DNA of 64,000 nt from Immersiella caudata (Eukaryota; Ascomycota; Sordariomycetes; Sordariales; Lasiosphaeriaceae): positions 124,001-188,000 of the forward strand of contig JAULSU010000006.1 in assembly GCA_030512335.1 (NCBI GenBank), read 5' to 3'. A model generated the notes under the pieces. It was not told the DNA's origin, did no database searches, and saw only the letters and a program-made list of their open reading frames with translations. Each line of letters opens with the position of its first letter. The first letter of the stretch is position 1. Position numbers and translations under genes: made by a program. Below are positions 12,345-23,804 of this stretch, in pieces.

Positions 12345-12771
12345 TTTACCCTGAAATGAGCATATCCTCAATCATTCCTCTTGGCAATTAAGAACTACGA
12401 CGGACCTGAAAGCTCACTTTTCACCAGGCAGCGCTACATGTTGTATAGACTAGTTGGGGATCGGTCCGAGTTCGGACGGCTAAATACCTGTCACCGAGTT
12501 AGCATCCACCCTCCTGACGTTCTGGTCTTGAGTGATGGAGATGCGCCGTTGACCTTGCGAACAATCCCGGCTCGGATATAGACGTTCGGCAACCGGAGTC
12601 GGCTTTGTGGGAAGAAAGCTTGGGAGCCCATGAACCAAGCCAGGAAAATTGTCTTGAAAAGGAGTGCTAACGACAACTCCCTTTTCGGCATCCCCGTCCC
12701 TTATTTTGTTCTTTTCTCCCCGCTCCACTTCACAAAAGAAACCAGCCAGCTTCGAGCCACGGCTAGACGCA
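12345..12771. other. Intergenic, tandem genes
   Basis: Promoter of the secreted DUF4360-like gene. A pyrimidine-rich tract lies just upstream of its ATG. Nothing else seen. Confidence 0.45.
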
Positions 12772-13593
12772 ATGCTACTCCTCTCACTCGCACTCGGCGG
12801 ACTCGGCCTTATGGCCACAGTTGTACACGGCGCCCCTCAGTTCATGACGCCAGAACAGGTAGCGGCACTATGCCAAACCAACGAAAGGTTATACACCGGC
12901 CCACCGATGCCCCGAATTCTCAGACCAACCATTTCTGGCACCGGATGTCCCTCAGGAGGGAAGATTAGAGAGAATTACATGGGCAAATGGATGTGCAGCC
13001 GTGGCTACGATGTGCAGTTTCTTATTCCGGACTTGGACGTTTCGGCCGCAGCTGGGGGCATTGCCAAGGGTGATTGCACTATCAGCTTTTACGTTGACAA
13101 GCTTGGTCCTGGGTGGCAGCTCTCGCTGTGGGACGGTGTCTTGGATGTCGATGCGGAGATTGGGCGTGGGAGCGAGCTGCGGATGAAGGGGACTGCGAAG
13201 TGGGATGGGTTGGAGAAAGAGGTGAGTTCGAAATTGTTTTCAAGTTTCTCAAGATTGATGCTGGGGATCTGGCTGACAGAAGCTGTAAAACAGTTTCAAG
13301 GCGGTTCAAGGTCTGGCTACAACTCAACACTCGCCCCTACAGTCAAGTACAGCAAATGGGCGGCCACCATCAATTTCGGGACGGATCCGACAAAGCCTTT
13401 CTCGCCGTGCGCTGACGCCAACGGAGAGGTCGGGAATCTCACTGTCACGTACAGCCTTGAGGCAGATGCTCGCTTTTCGAGTGGGCCCGCCGTTATGAGG
13501 GCCGGTTCCTGGACTGACACAGGCTCAGGGGTAGATGTGCAGATTGAGAATGCCGCAACGCTGAACCTCAAGTGGCTCATCAGGGAGTGCTAG
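12772..13593 (+). CDS. Secreted DUF4360-like protein
   Basis: ATG 12772; two exons (12772-13221, 13294-13593), 249 aa. The 72-nt intron is a multiple of three and has no stop, so unspliced reading also stays open; GTGAGT, GCTGAC and ACAG mark it clearly. A signal peptide is obvious (LLLSLALGGLGLMATVVHGA, cut near residue 21). The mature protein has GTGCPSG, CTISFYVD, an Asn-Ser-Thr glycosylation site and a C-terminal beta-rich half ending in Cys. The GCP/GSG start, alternating strands and length match the secreted DUF4360 family of fungi. Function unknown; located in cell wall or medium. Confidence 0.75.
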   Translation: MLLLSLALGGLGLMATVVHGAPQFMTPEQVAALCQTNERLYTGPPMPRILRPTISGTGCPSGGKIRENYMGKWMCSRGYDVQFLIPDLDVSAAAGGIAKGDCTISFYVDKLGPGWQLSLWDGVLDVDAEIGRGSELRMKGTAKWDGLEKEVSSKLFSSFSRLMLGIWLTEAVKQFQGGSRSGYNSTLAPTVKYSKWAATINFGTDPTKPFSPCADANGEVGNLTVTYSLEADARFSSGPAVMRAGSWTDTGSGVDVQIENAATLNLKWLIREC

Positions 13594-13917
13594 ACCCGAA
13601 GGTAAGGTATGAAGTTGGTGCTGCTTCATAAGATGAGGAGTTATTTCGTCCCCAAGGTCAAAACACCCGGCTGGATTTCCCGAGGCTTGGGTTTGTGTGT
13701 GGGAATAAGAGACGCCTGATATACCCCAATCAAAACCGTCCAATCGGCAGCATACCAGTTTTTGCCATCCCCACGCTGTGGGCAGGCCGTTCCCGGTTTT
13801 CAAAATTGGATGTCAAACATGCTATTTTAATATAGGCACGTACATATCTCACAACAATCTACATATCGAAATATCCTCAACCCTAGATCAACGCATCCAC
13901 CTTTGAAAACAAACTCC
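13594..13917. other. Intergenic
   Basis: Short region between two secreted-protein loci; nothing else seen. Confidence 0.4.
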
Positions 13918-14199
13918 ATGCTCCCCAACCTCCCATCCTCCCTCCAGGGCTTCACCCTCCTCGCCCTTCTCCTCGCGCCCCTCGCCCAACTCGCCAACGC
14001 TCTCCCCGCGCCTCAAGCAGAGAAGAAATGCACGTCTGACCCTTGCACTGCCTAGAAAGAGTGGCCGCAGGAGTACATGGTACCGTACTGTTGGCAGGGA
14101 GGGCTGTACTGTACCATCTCGGGCATGGTCACCAAGGAAATGGGAAAATGCGAGGATTGGTATCAACCTGTGAATGCGGCAACTCCGGCTTACCCTTAG
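13918..14199 (+). pseudogene. Small Cys-containing secreted protein interrupted by an in-frame TAG
   Basis: From ATG 13918 the frame reads a good signal peptide (GFTLLALLLAPLAQLANALP, cleavage near residue 29), then a Cys pair in KKCTSDPCTA. A TAG at 14053-14055 (codon 46) follows. The same frame then continues open for 47 codons to TAG 14197-14199, with three more Cys (PYCWQ, LYCTIS, GKCEDW). Without the stop it would be a ~93-residue small secreted protein with five Cys, effector-like in form. No GT-AG intron of usable length removes the stop: the only GT upstream lies 22 nt before. It is either a nonsense allele, a stop readthrough candidate or a sequence error. The shorter 45-aa product would be little more than a signal peptide. 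Confidence 0.5.
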
Positions 14200-14793
14200 T
14201 CGGATATTATCAGTTGAGGGAGTTTGGTGCGGGTTGGTTGAGATGGAAGGGGCTATGGCAGATTGAGATGGACTTGGGGGAATGGAATTTGTCTGGGGAC
14301 CCTCAGGCCTGTGGGAAATGAAACCGGATGGGGAAGTGAAGCGGTGAATTGTTGTGGTGTTGTCCGTGTGAGACAATGCAGCAAACAGACTCAGCCTTAA
14401 TAAAGCATTACCTTACAGCCCAACATTGAGTTTTGTGAATCGGTACACATAAATTGTCACCTCTCCTCGAACCGAATGCCAGCACATGACATCATGATTC
14501 ACCAGTGTAACAGCTTCCAACATTCACAGTTCACCTCATCACCACGTTTCACATCACTGCACCTCACACAAAGAACTATTTATCCCTCAAACCAAGACAC
14601 ACATCCCAAAACTTCCCCTGCACTTTCGATTGGCGTCCATCCTCTGCAACGCAGACATATCAACTTTGCAGCTGCATCTCATCCACTTTGCATCAACTTT
14701 GCATCCTCCCAGCCACTCCGTATTAAATCTCCATCTTACAGCTCACCTGCAACATCAACCTCTTGCAGTGCATCGCACCCATCACACAACACA
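14200..14793. other. Promoter / long 5' leader
   Basis: The last 300 nt before 14794 are CA- and pyrimidine-rich, as in fungal 5' leaders, with repeated short CATC/CATCAC words. No gene seen. Confidence 0.4.
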
Positions 14794-15436
14794 ATGGGCC
14801 AAGCCTGCTGTCCCGCCACCGGCAAGAGTTCCCGCCGCGCAAGACGGCCTAGCGACTCCTCCTCATACTACGAAATTGATATCTGTCCCGTACGTCCTAT
14901 TTTCAACGTCCACTCTGGGTATCACCACCACGGGATACCCAGCGAGTATGTGAAGGCTCCGAGGAGGGTAAGTCTCCACCCCCAACTCACTCATGCACCA
15001 CATATCCAGTTTGGCCACGATGATGCAGCAGGACGAGCTGACAAGGAGTGACAAATAGGGCAGAACACGCCACCACTCCCCCAAAACCAGTGGTCCGCCA
15101 AGGGTGTTGCATGCCTCGCCGGATCGATCACCTCGTACGTCTCCATCCCTATCATTTTCACCCTCTCACTCGAGTTCCGGGGCTCTTGCTGAGGGAGAAG
15201 ACAACAGATTGGATACGGTAGAGGGTAGCACTCGGGACCAAGAACTAGGATTGAGCCCGAAGACGGATGAGACCAAGTCTGTGAAAGTTGTAGCGCGGGG
15301 AAAGGAGGCATTGCAGACGATCTGGGAGGAAGACTCGGATGAAAAGGTGTCAAATGTCGGTTCAGAAAAAGGGGGAGCGGAAAACGCGGCTACCGCTAAT
15401 TACTGTCAAGTCGGACTTTTTGACGGTCAAGACTGA
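14794..15436 (+). CDS. Small hydrophilic protein with N-terminal lipid-anchor motif (MGQACC)
   Basis: Exons 14794-14967 and 15059-15436, with a 91-nt GTAAGT...TAG intron, encode 183 aa in frame. The start MGQACCPATGKSSRRARR has Gly2 for N-myristoylation, Cys5/Cys6 for palmitoylation and a basic patch behind them, so plasma-membrane attachment is likely. The rest is disordered: Ser/Pro/His-rich in the first half, acidic Glu/Asp-rich in the second. No catalytic domain. A further intron near 15350 changing the C-terminus cannot be excluded, because another open frame runs on to 15698. Confidence 0.6.
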
Positions 15437-15812
15437 GGGGATATGGAGGCATTCGGAAACAGGGTGCTGGGATGACGTATCTGCTAGGACCGAGAAGACA
15501 ACTGAACCAAGAAAAAGGATACTGAGAACCGAGGCTACGAGGCTGGTAGTCGGGGTTGCAAAGCCAACTAGGTCAGTTACGTGGCCGGGAACGGTCAAGG
15601 GGGGGACTGGAGCTACAAATGGCGGGGAGCCCAAGTCTCCCACGGCGGGAGAAAGCAACGTGTCGTCGTCAGTATTACCAAGCCAGGCGTGGCTTTAGTC
15701 TGCAAAACAATATCACATCGAGATACCTCCGCAATCAACTCATTTACGCAAACTCATGTCTCTAACTTTGCGTGATATATCCAACTACCTCCTCCGTATA
15801 CATGCTCATCCT
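15437..15812. other. Intergenic, convergent 3' ends
   Basis: An open frame (15339-15698) overlaps here and could be an alternative C-terminus of the gene at 14794. Otherwise nothing. Confidence 0.4.
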
Positions 15813-17519
15813 CTAATTAGTAGTAAAGTTCAACGGCCCAGCCCAAACCCTCAACCTCTTCCCCCAAATCTGCAACGCCACAATCAACAGCACTGCAGCA
15901 GCACATACTGCACCCTGAATGCCAAAGCTCAACTTCGTCCCCTGCGCCTCCGCCCACCTGACCTGGAAGTAGCTGATGATGAACCCGCCAACAGTCCTGG
16001 AGAAGTTCAACCACGCGCACACCTCGCCCGACGCCTCGGGATAGGCATCCAGGCAGTACGAGTTCAGGGCAACAGTGGTGATCATCATGCCGAAGACGTA
16101 GAGACCCCATACCACCGCGGTGGCCATAAAATGCCATGCGTCTTCCATGGCTTGGCCGAACAGGACCAGACCGACGATGACGAGTGGGAGTGCGAGGTAG
16201 ATGACGCGAAGGCGGACTTCTGGCTCAAAGTGGCCCTTGTGCGTGCGGATGTAGTAGTTCGCGACAGCGTCGTGGAGCCAATGGCCGATGACTTCTCCAA
16301 GGATGACAGCAACGATGGGTGTGAAGTAGAAAAAGCCGATCTGCTTTGGGCCGAAACCATAGAGGGGAGTGACGAAAATGGATAGAGTGGTGTTGATGCC
16401 GACGGCCCAAGCGAAGGTAAAGGCGTAGAAAAAACATGAGATGAGGATGATGGGCTTGATGAGCACGCTGACGGTGCGCCAGCAGGCCTGCTTGAAGGTG
16501 TTGCGCAGATGGCGGGACTTGAACTGCGCGGTGCCGATCAGACGGCCAATTCGGCTTCCCCGAGCAGGTTGGTCCGCCACGGGAATGGTGCGGTCGTAGT
16601 ATGTCTCCTGGAGCCAGCCGATGACAAGGAAGAGAGCGAGCACATTCATGGCGAAGTAGACCCAGAAAGGGATCGGCCACTTTTGGCTATCGAGCATGAA
16701 GGCAGTCAGGAGGGGTCCGGCATATGGAGAGATGATGATGAAGGATGACCAGATGTTGATCTTGCGAGCGCGTTCGTGGAAGAAGAAGATGTCCTGAATG
16801 AACATGAGACCGCCGGCTTGCGAGACAGTCGAGGTGAAGCCGTTGAGGATGCGCGCGGCGGTGAAAGAATCGAGGCTTGTTGCGCCCGCGCACCATGCAG
16901 CGGTCGCGGTGGAGGCGAGGAGGAACCAAAAAACGATGGGCATACGGCCGAAGTAGGCGCTCAGAAGAACAACTGGCATATTGTTAGCGGAAATTCAGCA
17001 CAAGAGGGCCTGGGAGGCATTACCGACAACACCACCAGCGCCGAGCATGAAGACGTTGCCCGCCTGGGAGTGGTTGACCGTGTCCGGAGTCGTGTTCCAT
17101 TCCCTGCAATCACCAGTCCGTTCAGTTTCCCCAACATTTCTCACACACAACGAGGAGGAATCTTACACAGCCTGTGGGAGCAGCGTTACCGCGCCCGTCG
17201 CGCTTCCATAATCAGGAAGGAACGACGCCCACGAAATGATGAATAGGATCAAATGCTTCTTCCCCCACGACCAATTGAGCGGGTCATTCGGATCCTCGCT
17301 CGGCTGTGGGATAAGACGGGTGTGCCCGTCCTTGGCGACCTTGACGCCTGTCTCACTGCCGGCAGCTTCGGTGTCGACATCGACGACGTAGCCATCCGAG
17401 TCTTGCTCGTGGAGGATCTTCGCTTTGGCGACCGGCTCATTCTCACGCTTCTCCGTGATGCCGTTGCTGGGGACTTCCTCGGCCTTCGCCCCATTGGATG
17501 GCTCATTCTTCTCGCTCAT
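15813..17519 (-). CDS. Major facilitator superfamily transporter (DHA1-like)
   Basis: Three exons (17519-17167, 17103-17024, 16972-15813), 530 aa, junctions in frame. An acidic/Lys-rich cytosolic N-terminus of ~85 residues leads to the motif PNDPLNWSWGKKH that precedes TM1 in fungal drug:H+ antiporter-like MFS proteins. About 12 helices follow, with the loop 2-3 signature reduced to SAYFGRMP and a charged central loop (QPARGSRIGRLIG). Location is the plasma membrane; the substrate may be a small organic compound or polyamine. No neighbouring biosynthetic genes hint at a substrate. Confidence 0.88.
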
Positions 17520-19491
17520 GGCGGCGCGTTCTTTCCCAGGACGTCAAGTCTGTGGATGAGTGTGAGGGGAATGTGGATACGTCGATCTCCCACATCGACG
17601 GAACGGAGGAAGGCGCAGCTCTGCTTTAATACCCAGCAAGCTGCCAGGCCTCGAACTCTCTCAAGCTCCTCCAGCTTTGCAGCATGCGACCTTGTCCATG
17701 CTCGCGCCCATGCTCACCCATGCTTCTGCCAGCGATGTCCTCGTTGATGCTACTAATCTGCCGCCCGAGGTGTGTTACACCGCAGGGAGGTCAGCGGTCG
17801 GATAAATGGACACCATCTTCTCGAAGGCCTTCTTCTCCCCAAGAGAGACGCGCGACACACGCGGATCAGACACTGCATCCCATCCTGTACAAAAAAGTGA
17901 CTAAAAATGATGCACATCTCCCTAGCTCCCAACTCTCTCGAAACAAATCTAGCAGCGTCTGCGCGCGGAAATCGCTGGGCCAAGGCCTCGGTCAGTCTGT
18001 CTTCACAAAAACCGCGGTACGGCGATTGACCGGGCGCAACGAGGTGGTATTGCAGCCCGCACCGCGCCGAAACCTTGGACGCGCCCTCGCTGCTGGCCCC
18101 ATTCGCGACCCTTCGTGCCGAGTCCCGCTTTTTTTTCGTTTCTTACCTACTTCTCAGCAAGTTTAAGCTTGGTGCCATTCGGGTGGCCGCGCTGCAACTG
18201 CCGACGTGGCGGTCCCCTGCACCCAACCCTGACCAATAACGGAGAAAGAGCCGATGTTTGCTCACGCTCCTCACCTCGTGCCGCCACTGCATCGCTGCTC
18301 GCTCGAGGCCTGGCAACACATCTATTGCGCCGATTTCTGCTGTTCACTTGCACTCGACAGTATTAATATTGACTCAGCAGCTGCAGACGCATTTCCAGTC
18401 TGCTGTGCGACCTGAACGCGATGGCGGTGAGGATGGGGATTTGGCAGCGACCTTTTGAGCGTGCTCGGGTGCCCACATCCCGCGACTGGGGCGGCTCGGA
18501 ATCTCTCCAAGACAAAGTGAAACGGCAACGACAGAAAATCTCCGCACAGATCGCGGGCACAACCATGCATCGCCATGAATGGAGCGCATCCTTTAACGTC
18601 CCACATCCCGCCTCTGTGCACAGCAGCGGCTACGCTTTCCAGTGGCAATTGCCAGTGACATCTTGCAGTCTTATTCCATGCAGGGTGCTTGCATCCTTGT
18701 CACCATTGTTTTTTTTATTACTAACGATTTCGACTGATTCAGTTGTGAGGAATACATTCGGGCGTCGCATTGCGTTCTTATTGCTTGGTTCAGCTCGGAC
18801 CTCCTCCCATCGACTGTGATCCTCGGGCACAGAGGCCCGGCCACGCGCGTAAAACCGCGGGTTCCTAAAAATAAGACTTTGACCACGCGGCTGTTGATCT
18901 TGCCGGGTTTTGGTGGTTGCACAGCCGGCAAAGATGCGTTGCTGACGAAGTTATTGCCCTAAACAGCGCCTGTGTAAATAACACACGCCAAAGGCGTCAA
19001 GGAGAGACACCGTGACCGTGACCGTCACCCCCCTCCCCACCATCAACAACCTCCGTGTCGTGACAGCTCAGAAATCGCAACGGCTGGAGAACAAGCTTGT
19101 CCTAAAGCCCAAGCCAACACCGCTGCACCCGTTGCACGTCTAACAGCCGTTTCATAACTGCGTCATCATCCAGTACCTTCTTGACCTCCGCAAGCTCGAG
19201 TCGAATATCACCCATCCCCAACTCAAGATTGAACTCCACTTCGTTCAGGTCGGAACCCGGCCATAACGCGCACGGCAAACGCACGCACGCGGTGGTTGTA
19301 CGTTCATTACCGAAAAACCATCAGTGTTTGACCTCGGAAAATATAATTTATTGTTCTGGGCTAATAATGCGGCCGTAATGCCACTGGATTACACGCCTTT
19401 CCTTACTACTCTGCATGAGAACATCTCGCTCGAACGACACCGGTAAACTGGCTCTTTATCAGAGGTCAGGACAATGTGAAGCCCCGCGCAC
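17520..19491. other. Long intergenic region
   Basis: Nearly 2 kb with only short random ORFs on both strands. It holds the promoter of the leftward MFS gene and the 3' side of the leftward gene at 19492. Near 19010-19030 there is a small repeat of GTGACC units. No tRNA, transposon end or gene seen. Confidence 0.5.
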
Positions 19492-20916
19492 TCAAGGACG
19501 GTGCCCAGAAACGAGACGCTCTAGCTCAGCGTGAGGATAAGGGAAAACTTTGATGTCCTTGCCTCCGTTCTCAGTAAGCCACTCCGAGCCTTCCTCCTGG
19601 CCACTGATCACAAACTGAGTGGCAATTCTACCCCCGCTTGCCAGCTGGCCATCAGCTCCAATCTTGAGCAAGAAGTCCTCGGTGATATCCTCCCAAGCGG
19701 CGAGCCTGCCGTACACATGGTTGGGCTTTCGAGAAATTGAGCCAATGATGAGAATGGCATCCTTGAACACACGCAAGTGTGTGGGCAGCTTCTTGCGGTT
19801 GCGGCAGTGCCAGATCATCTGCTTCCAGGTATTGCTGGGCCAGTGAAGACGCTGGATGTCGGGCTCAGTCAGACTCTCGATGGCGGCGTTCGGGATGCTG
19901 AGGACAACCATCACTACGGACTCGCAGTTCGTGCGTCGCTTTGCATAGGCGGCATAGTACTCAGCGACCTTGACATCCGGAGTGAAGCAGAAAAGCGGTG
20001 AGCGGCTGCTGAAGTCAGATGGGGGCAAAGACAAGAGTGTATCGATGTCGGATAAGGTGCCATCTTCACCAAACAAGCTGCTGATGCGACCTTGGTCGAT
20101 CCCCTTGTAGAGTACCGTATATCCGGGGGCGTCGCGAGCAGCAGCAGCACGGAATGTTCCCCAAATATCAACAGACATGCCAGCCATGCTTTGTTGCTGG
20201 AGGCCAGAGATGGACCGTCGTCCGCCGTCCTCGCGACCTGCGCCCACACTACTACCAGTGGACGATCCAGGACGTGACGGATCACGCTGAAGTTCCATCT
20301 CACGCTGGCGGGAAGCTCTCTGAATGTCCTGGAGCCCGGCATAACGCATCTCAATCGTATCCCGCACCCAGTCCAGGCACGAGCGGGAAAGGCGAAGGAA
20401 CGTGAAATTGGGGTCCATGATAGCAGCTTGGGTGTCGGATGCAATGCCACAGGTGTCGAGGCATTCACGCCACTCAGTGTCGCTCTCTCCAGTAGTGTCG
20501 GGCTTGTTGCCTCTGGTCACGCGTCCAATGATGAAGTCGGGGAAAGAGACTTGAAGGCCCCCATCATCAGCGTCGATTTCTCTTCTCGGTCCGTCAGCGG
20601 GCCAGTCTGTCCACTGACCCCAAATCTCGTCTCCCTTGGACGCCGAGAGTCCAACATGAGTCAGGGTTTCTCGGGAGATGAGAGCCTCGGGGATCGTGAC
20701 GAATGCATCTTGCATGGCCGAAGAGCTTTGGGGAATCTGGAGGGGTATGTGATAGTGCTCCTCGTCGCTGGACCGGTTGAGGCACCGTTTGTGAAGCCGG
20801 CAAGACCCAAAAGAGCTGCTCTGTCGCAGGAAGCCCTGAGCCTGGAGGTTTGTCGCGTCCAAAGGGGCAATGATAGTGCTGCTCCCGCTGTCAGACATGG
20901 TGCGGCGATGTGACAT
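19492..20916 (-). CDS. Conserved fungal protein with possible ADP-ribosyltransferase-like core
   Basis: One exon, 474 aa, ATG 20916. I do not recognise a named family. The first ~110 residues are Ser-rich. The central part has ordered segments: FPDFIIGRVTRG, WRECLDTCGIA, and FLRLSRSCLDWVRDTIEMRY. A Ser/Arg/Gly linker follows, then YTVLYKGIDQGRISSLFG, a gap, and LFCFTPDVKVAEYYAAYAKR and SVVMVVLSIPNAAI. The order Y-x-G-I ... F-T-P-D-x-x-V-A-x-x-Y-A ... V-V-x-L-x-I-P resembles the core strands of ADP-ribosyltransferase-fold proteins. This is a visual resemblance only. No signal peptide, so probably intracellular. Confidence 0.7.
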   Translation of the reverse strand: MSHRRTMSDSGSSTIIAPLDATNLQAQGFLRQSSSFGSCRLHKRCLNRSSDEEHYHIPLQIPQSSSAMQDAFVTIPEALISRETLTHVGLSASKGDEIWGQWTDWPADGPRREIDADDGGLQVSFPDFIIGRVTRGNKPDTTGESDTEWRECLDTCGIASDTQAAIMDPNFTFLRLSRSCLDWVRDTIEMRYAGLQDIQRASRQREMELQRDPSRPGSSTGSSVGAGREDGGRRSISGLQQQSMAGMSVDIWGTFRAAAARDAPGYTVLYKGIDQGRISSLFGEDGTLSDIDTLLSLPPSDFSSRSPLFCFTPDVKVAEYYAAYAKRRTNCESVVMVVLSIPNAAIESLTEPDIQRLHWPSNTWKQMIWHCRNRKKLPTHLRVFKDAILIIGSISRKPNHVYGRLAAWEDITEDFLLKIGADGQLASGGRIATQFVISGQEEGSEWLTENGGKDIKVFPYPHAELERLVSGHRP

Positions 20917-22562
20917 TTTTTTGCGTGAAGTTGATTATGTGGTGATGTCGTTTGCTTTATGTCTTTGCTGGCGACGATGTTGCTGCGGTGGGAAAGTGAA
21001 TGAGTGGCCAGCGAAAAACGAAGTGGCTGGCGCGTTTTTTGTGGTTGTAAGAGGAAAGGAAAATTTTGCGCTCGAGGAAGGAAAGCTAAATATTCATAGA
21101 CGGGCGTCTTAGCCGTAGAGGTTCTCGTTTCTAGCTCACCTAGCGTGTTAGACCTCCCGAAAAGACGAAAAGTTTAATCTAGACTCTTGTGAGTCATATG
21201 CCTACCTCAGCAATCAGACTTCCTCATTCAATAACCTTGATAATTCTTGTGGGAGATTAGAGGTTGGTGGAACGAACAAACTTAAACCAATAGGCGGGCG
21301 GAGAGCCTAATATCAGGGGGGGGAGGTAACGTCCCTCGTTGGATGCTTCGCGGCTGCTCAGTCGACAAGGAGACATTCTCTTTCTTTCTAGGTTGGGATT
21401 CAACATCTGACTTCCTGTTACCCGGTATTTGTCATCGGCGCCGTTGGCGGCGTGTTGTACGCCACCATCGGAGATCTCACCTTGACAACTGGCGGTGGCT
21501 TGCAGATGGCACCCGTGGTGTCTGGGTTGGCCAATCTACTCATTGCTGCGTAGGGCTCTCCAATGACACTCGGTATCCGTGGTGCCAAGACTCTTACAAG
21601 GACAAATAAGGTAAGGCGGAGCCACTTACATATGCAGACCGGAGAGGAATTCTATCCTTGACATTGAAGATAAAAGTTTACCATCAACTAACCGCTAGCA
21701 TCATCACCCAACTCTCCAACGCCTCCTAACAGCCTATATAACGTTATCCTTAATGGTAGAAGATGGCTTTTCAACCAGATACGAACACTGACGGTTGACG
21801 TTGCCGCTGTCCTCAGCGACTCCATCCATACCGCATTCTTCTGTAGCATAGCATAATGACGCTGTAGGTTTGAAATCGATGTGATTGGATCCTGTTAGTT
21901 TATGTTCTTATAGCATAGGTTGCTCTATTTACGTAATAGGGCTTTCTGGGACACATGGCACGAGTCACACGCATACCCGGCACGCGTGTACATCCTAGTT
22001 GGGATTATTGCCGAGGAGCTAACCTTACGGATTCTGCGTCACCGACTTTCCATCAATAAGAAACTCTAGTCGGGGACTAAAAACGGCCCCTAGGGCTGTG
22101 CGGCGGCCGCGTATGAGATCACCCTTAGGGAAGAATCAGGGAAAGCTCAGGACAGCTCACCCCAGCTCACCCCAGCTCAGGATTAAAAACGAAAAGCTGT
22201 TGTAGCTGTCTGGGCGTTGAGACAAGGCGGTTATCTTGCCGCTCAACCCTCGGTCGCACTTTGGTGATGAGTAGTGCGAAGACTCTTTGCAAGCCTCGAG
22301 CGAGGCCAGCAGGCTCGCGCGCGTTGTTTGCCCACCGCGTCAAACCTTGTGTAACGAAGTGGGTCATTGGGGCGTGAGGATCGAGTGAGTGAAGACAGAA
22401 CTGCCAACCTTCGCCCACGAGCCTAATCACATGACTGGGCTCCAACTAAGATCTTGACCCCGCGCCTTCATTTTGTTCAGCATCCCACTTTTCACACCAG
22501 CGCTCTGCAACGGCAAAATTTACCGAGGACCCACCAAGATGGCGGACTTTAGCGGGTAAGCC
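20917..22562. other. Long intergenic region, partly AT-rich
   Basis: Contains the promoter of the leftward gene and that of the BTB gene. Between 21420 and 21660 an open stretch reads VIGAVGGVLYATIGDL... followed by an in-frame TAG; this may be a gene relic but is too short to call. A small tandem repeat lies at 22153-22180. Confidence 0.4.
22153..22180. repeat. Tandem repeat of CAGCTCACCC (2.8 copies)
   Basis: Three successive copies of a 10-nt unit, the last truncated to CAGCTCAG; a related AAAGCTCAGG precedes it. Confidence 0.8.
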
Positions 22563-23488
22563 ATGTCTCTTGTCCCGCCAGTCGATTGGGCACTGATTAG
22601 CGCTCCTTCCAGACTGATCAATTCCGACAAGACGTTCTCCGACTGCCGCGTCAAATGCGGCGATCGAACGTGGGCATTGCATACCAACATTCTGGTCCAC
22701 CGGTCGGATTACTTCAAAGCTGCGTTCACTTGCGGCCTCAAGGTTGGCAAATGATCCGGAATTTGGTATGATGTCACCTCACTGACACAGTGTTTTTTTT
22801 TCTGTTAAAGGACACGAAAACCAAGGAGGTATGCATCGATGCGGAAGACCTCAATCCTGACCTTCTGGAGCTCGCTCTCAAGTTCATCTACGGCGACGGT
22901 GGGTGGCTCTCGCTGAGAATTTACTTGCGTTTGAGCTAGGCTGGAGCTAACCATCTATCAGAGAACTCAATCATCCGCTACATCGATGCGCGCGAGGAGT
23001 CTGAGGACCGACCGTTCGAGATCATCCCCACCGTTTACGAGGTCGCCGACTATCTCCAGATCAACAGCCTTTGCCAGCTCTGCATCGCGGAGCTGAAGGA
23101 TCGTGGCACAAAGAGAGTCGAGGAATGGAAAGATACTTACAATTTGGACGACAGCCTCCGCTCGTACGATGACCCTCCCGTCCCAGGTTGTCGCGGTGCT
23201 TTCTTGCACGGCATATTCGAAGACTGGGGGTTCACAAGCGGCTGCAAGCACGCGTACAGGCTACCCAAGCTGACGCCTGATGCTAACCAACCGGGCATCC
23301 GAGCGGCATTCATCCATTTCCTCTTCGAGGCGAGACGATACTGGTACGATCACACTCCTTGTCTGGAATTCGCTTGGTCCATGCAACTTGGCCAGTTCAT
23401 TGAGGACGTCAGGGAGGTGGATCAATCTGGCATGACGCTGGATGAGGTCCTGGACAGCTGGACCACTTCTAGCCCCCCTAGCGAGTAG
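22563..23488 (+). CDS. BTB/POZ domain protein
   Basis: Exons 22563-22742, 22811-22898 and 22962-23488 give 264 aa in frame. Introns are GTTGGC...AAAG (68 nt) and GTGGGT...TCAG (63 nt, GCTAAC branch). The BTB fold is plain in residues 18-125: INSDKTFSDCRVKCGDRTWA, LHTNILVHRSDYFKAAF, then DLLELALKFIYGD and VYEVADYLQI with the following leucine helix. The C-terminal half has no known domain. Fungal BTB-only proteins usually dimerise and may serve as Cullin-3 adaptors or in chromatin. Start choice follows the first ATG before the domain; an ATG at 22539 in another frame is the only competitor. Confidence 0.85.
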
Positions 23489-23804
23489 GTAGATCGGGAG
23501 TTGGGTCACGGTATTCGTTGGGTACATCTTTGGGCCTAGGTAGCTTGTCAACCCGGGTACGGGGTAGCAAGAAGCCGCGCACTCCGTCAAACATTGCGCA
23601 ACAAAGTCTGCGATCATCAGGAGTGTTGAGATCAAGTTTCGAACGCCTTTCCCCCCAATCAGCATCAATCAAAGAGCTACATGCGTAAAGGAGTGGCAAT
23701 TCACTGGCACGATGGGTGTCGAGTCGCCTTGGGTGGAAATGATGACAAGCAGCATCGTTGAGGCTGGGTGCTATTGAACGATCCCAACGATCCAAACTTT
23801 AACA
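23489..23804. other. Intergenic
   Basis: No supported feature; 3' region of the BTB gene. Confidence 0.4.

Noticed and set aside
18322..18819. ORFs of about 100-130 codons in the 17.5-19.5 kb intergenic region
   Set aside because: No splice signals, domains or sensible composition on either strand.
22000..22150. Possible transposon end around the GC-rich GGGGACTAAAAACGGCCCC palindromic text
   Set aside because: No terminal repeat partner or target duplication could be found by eye.
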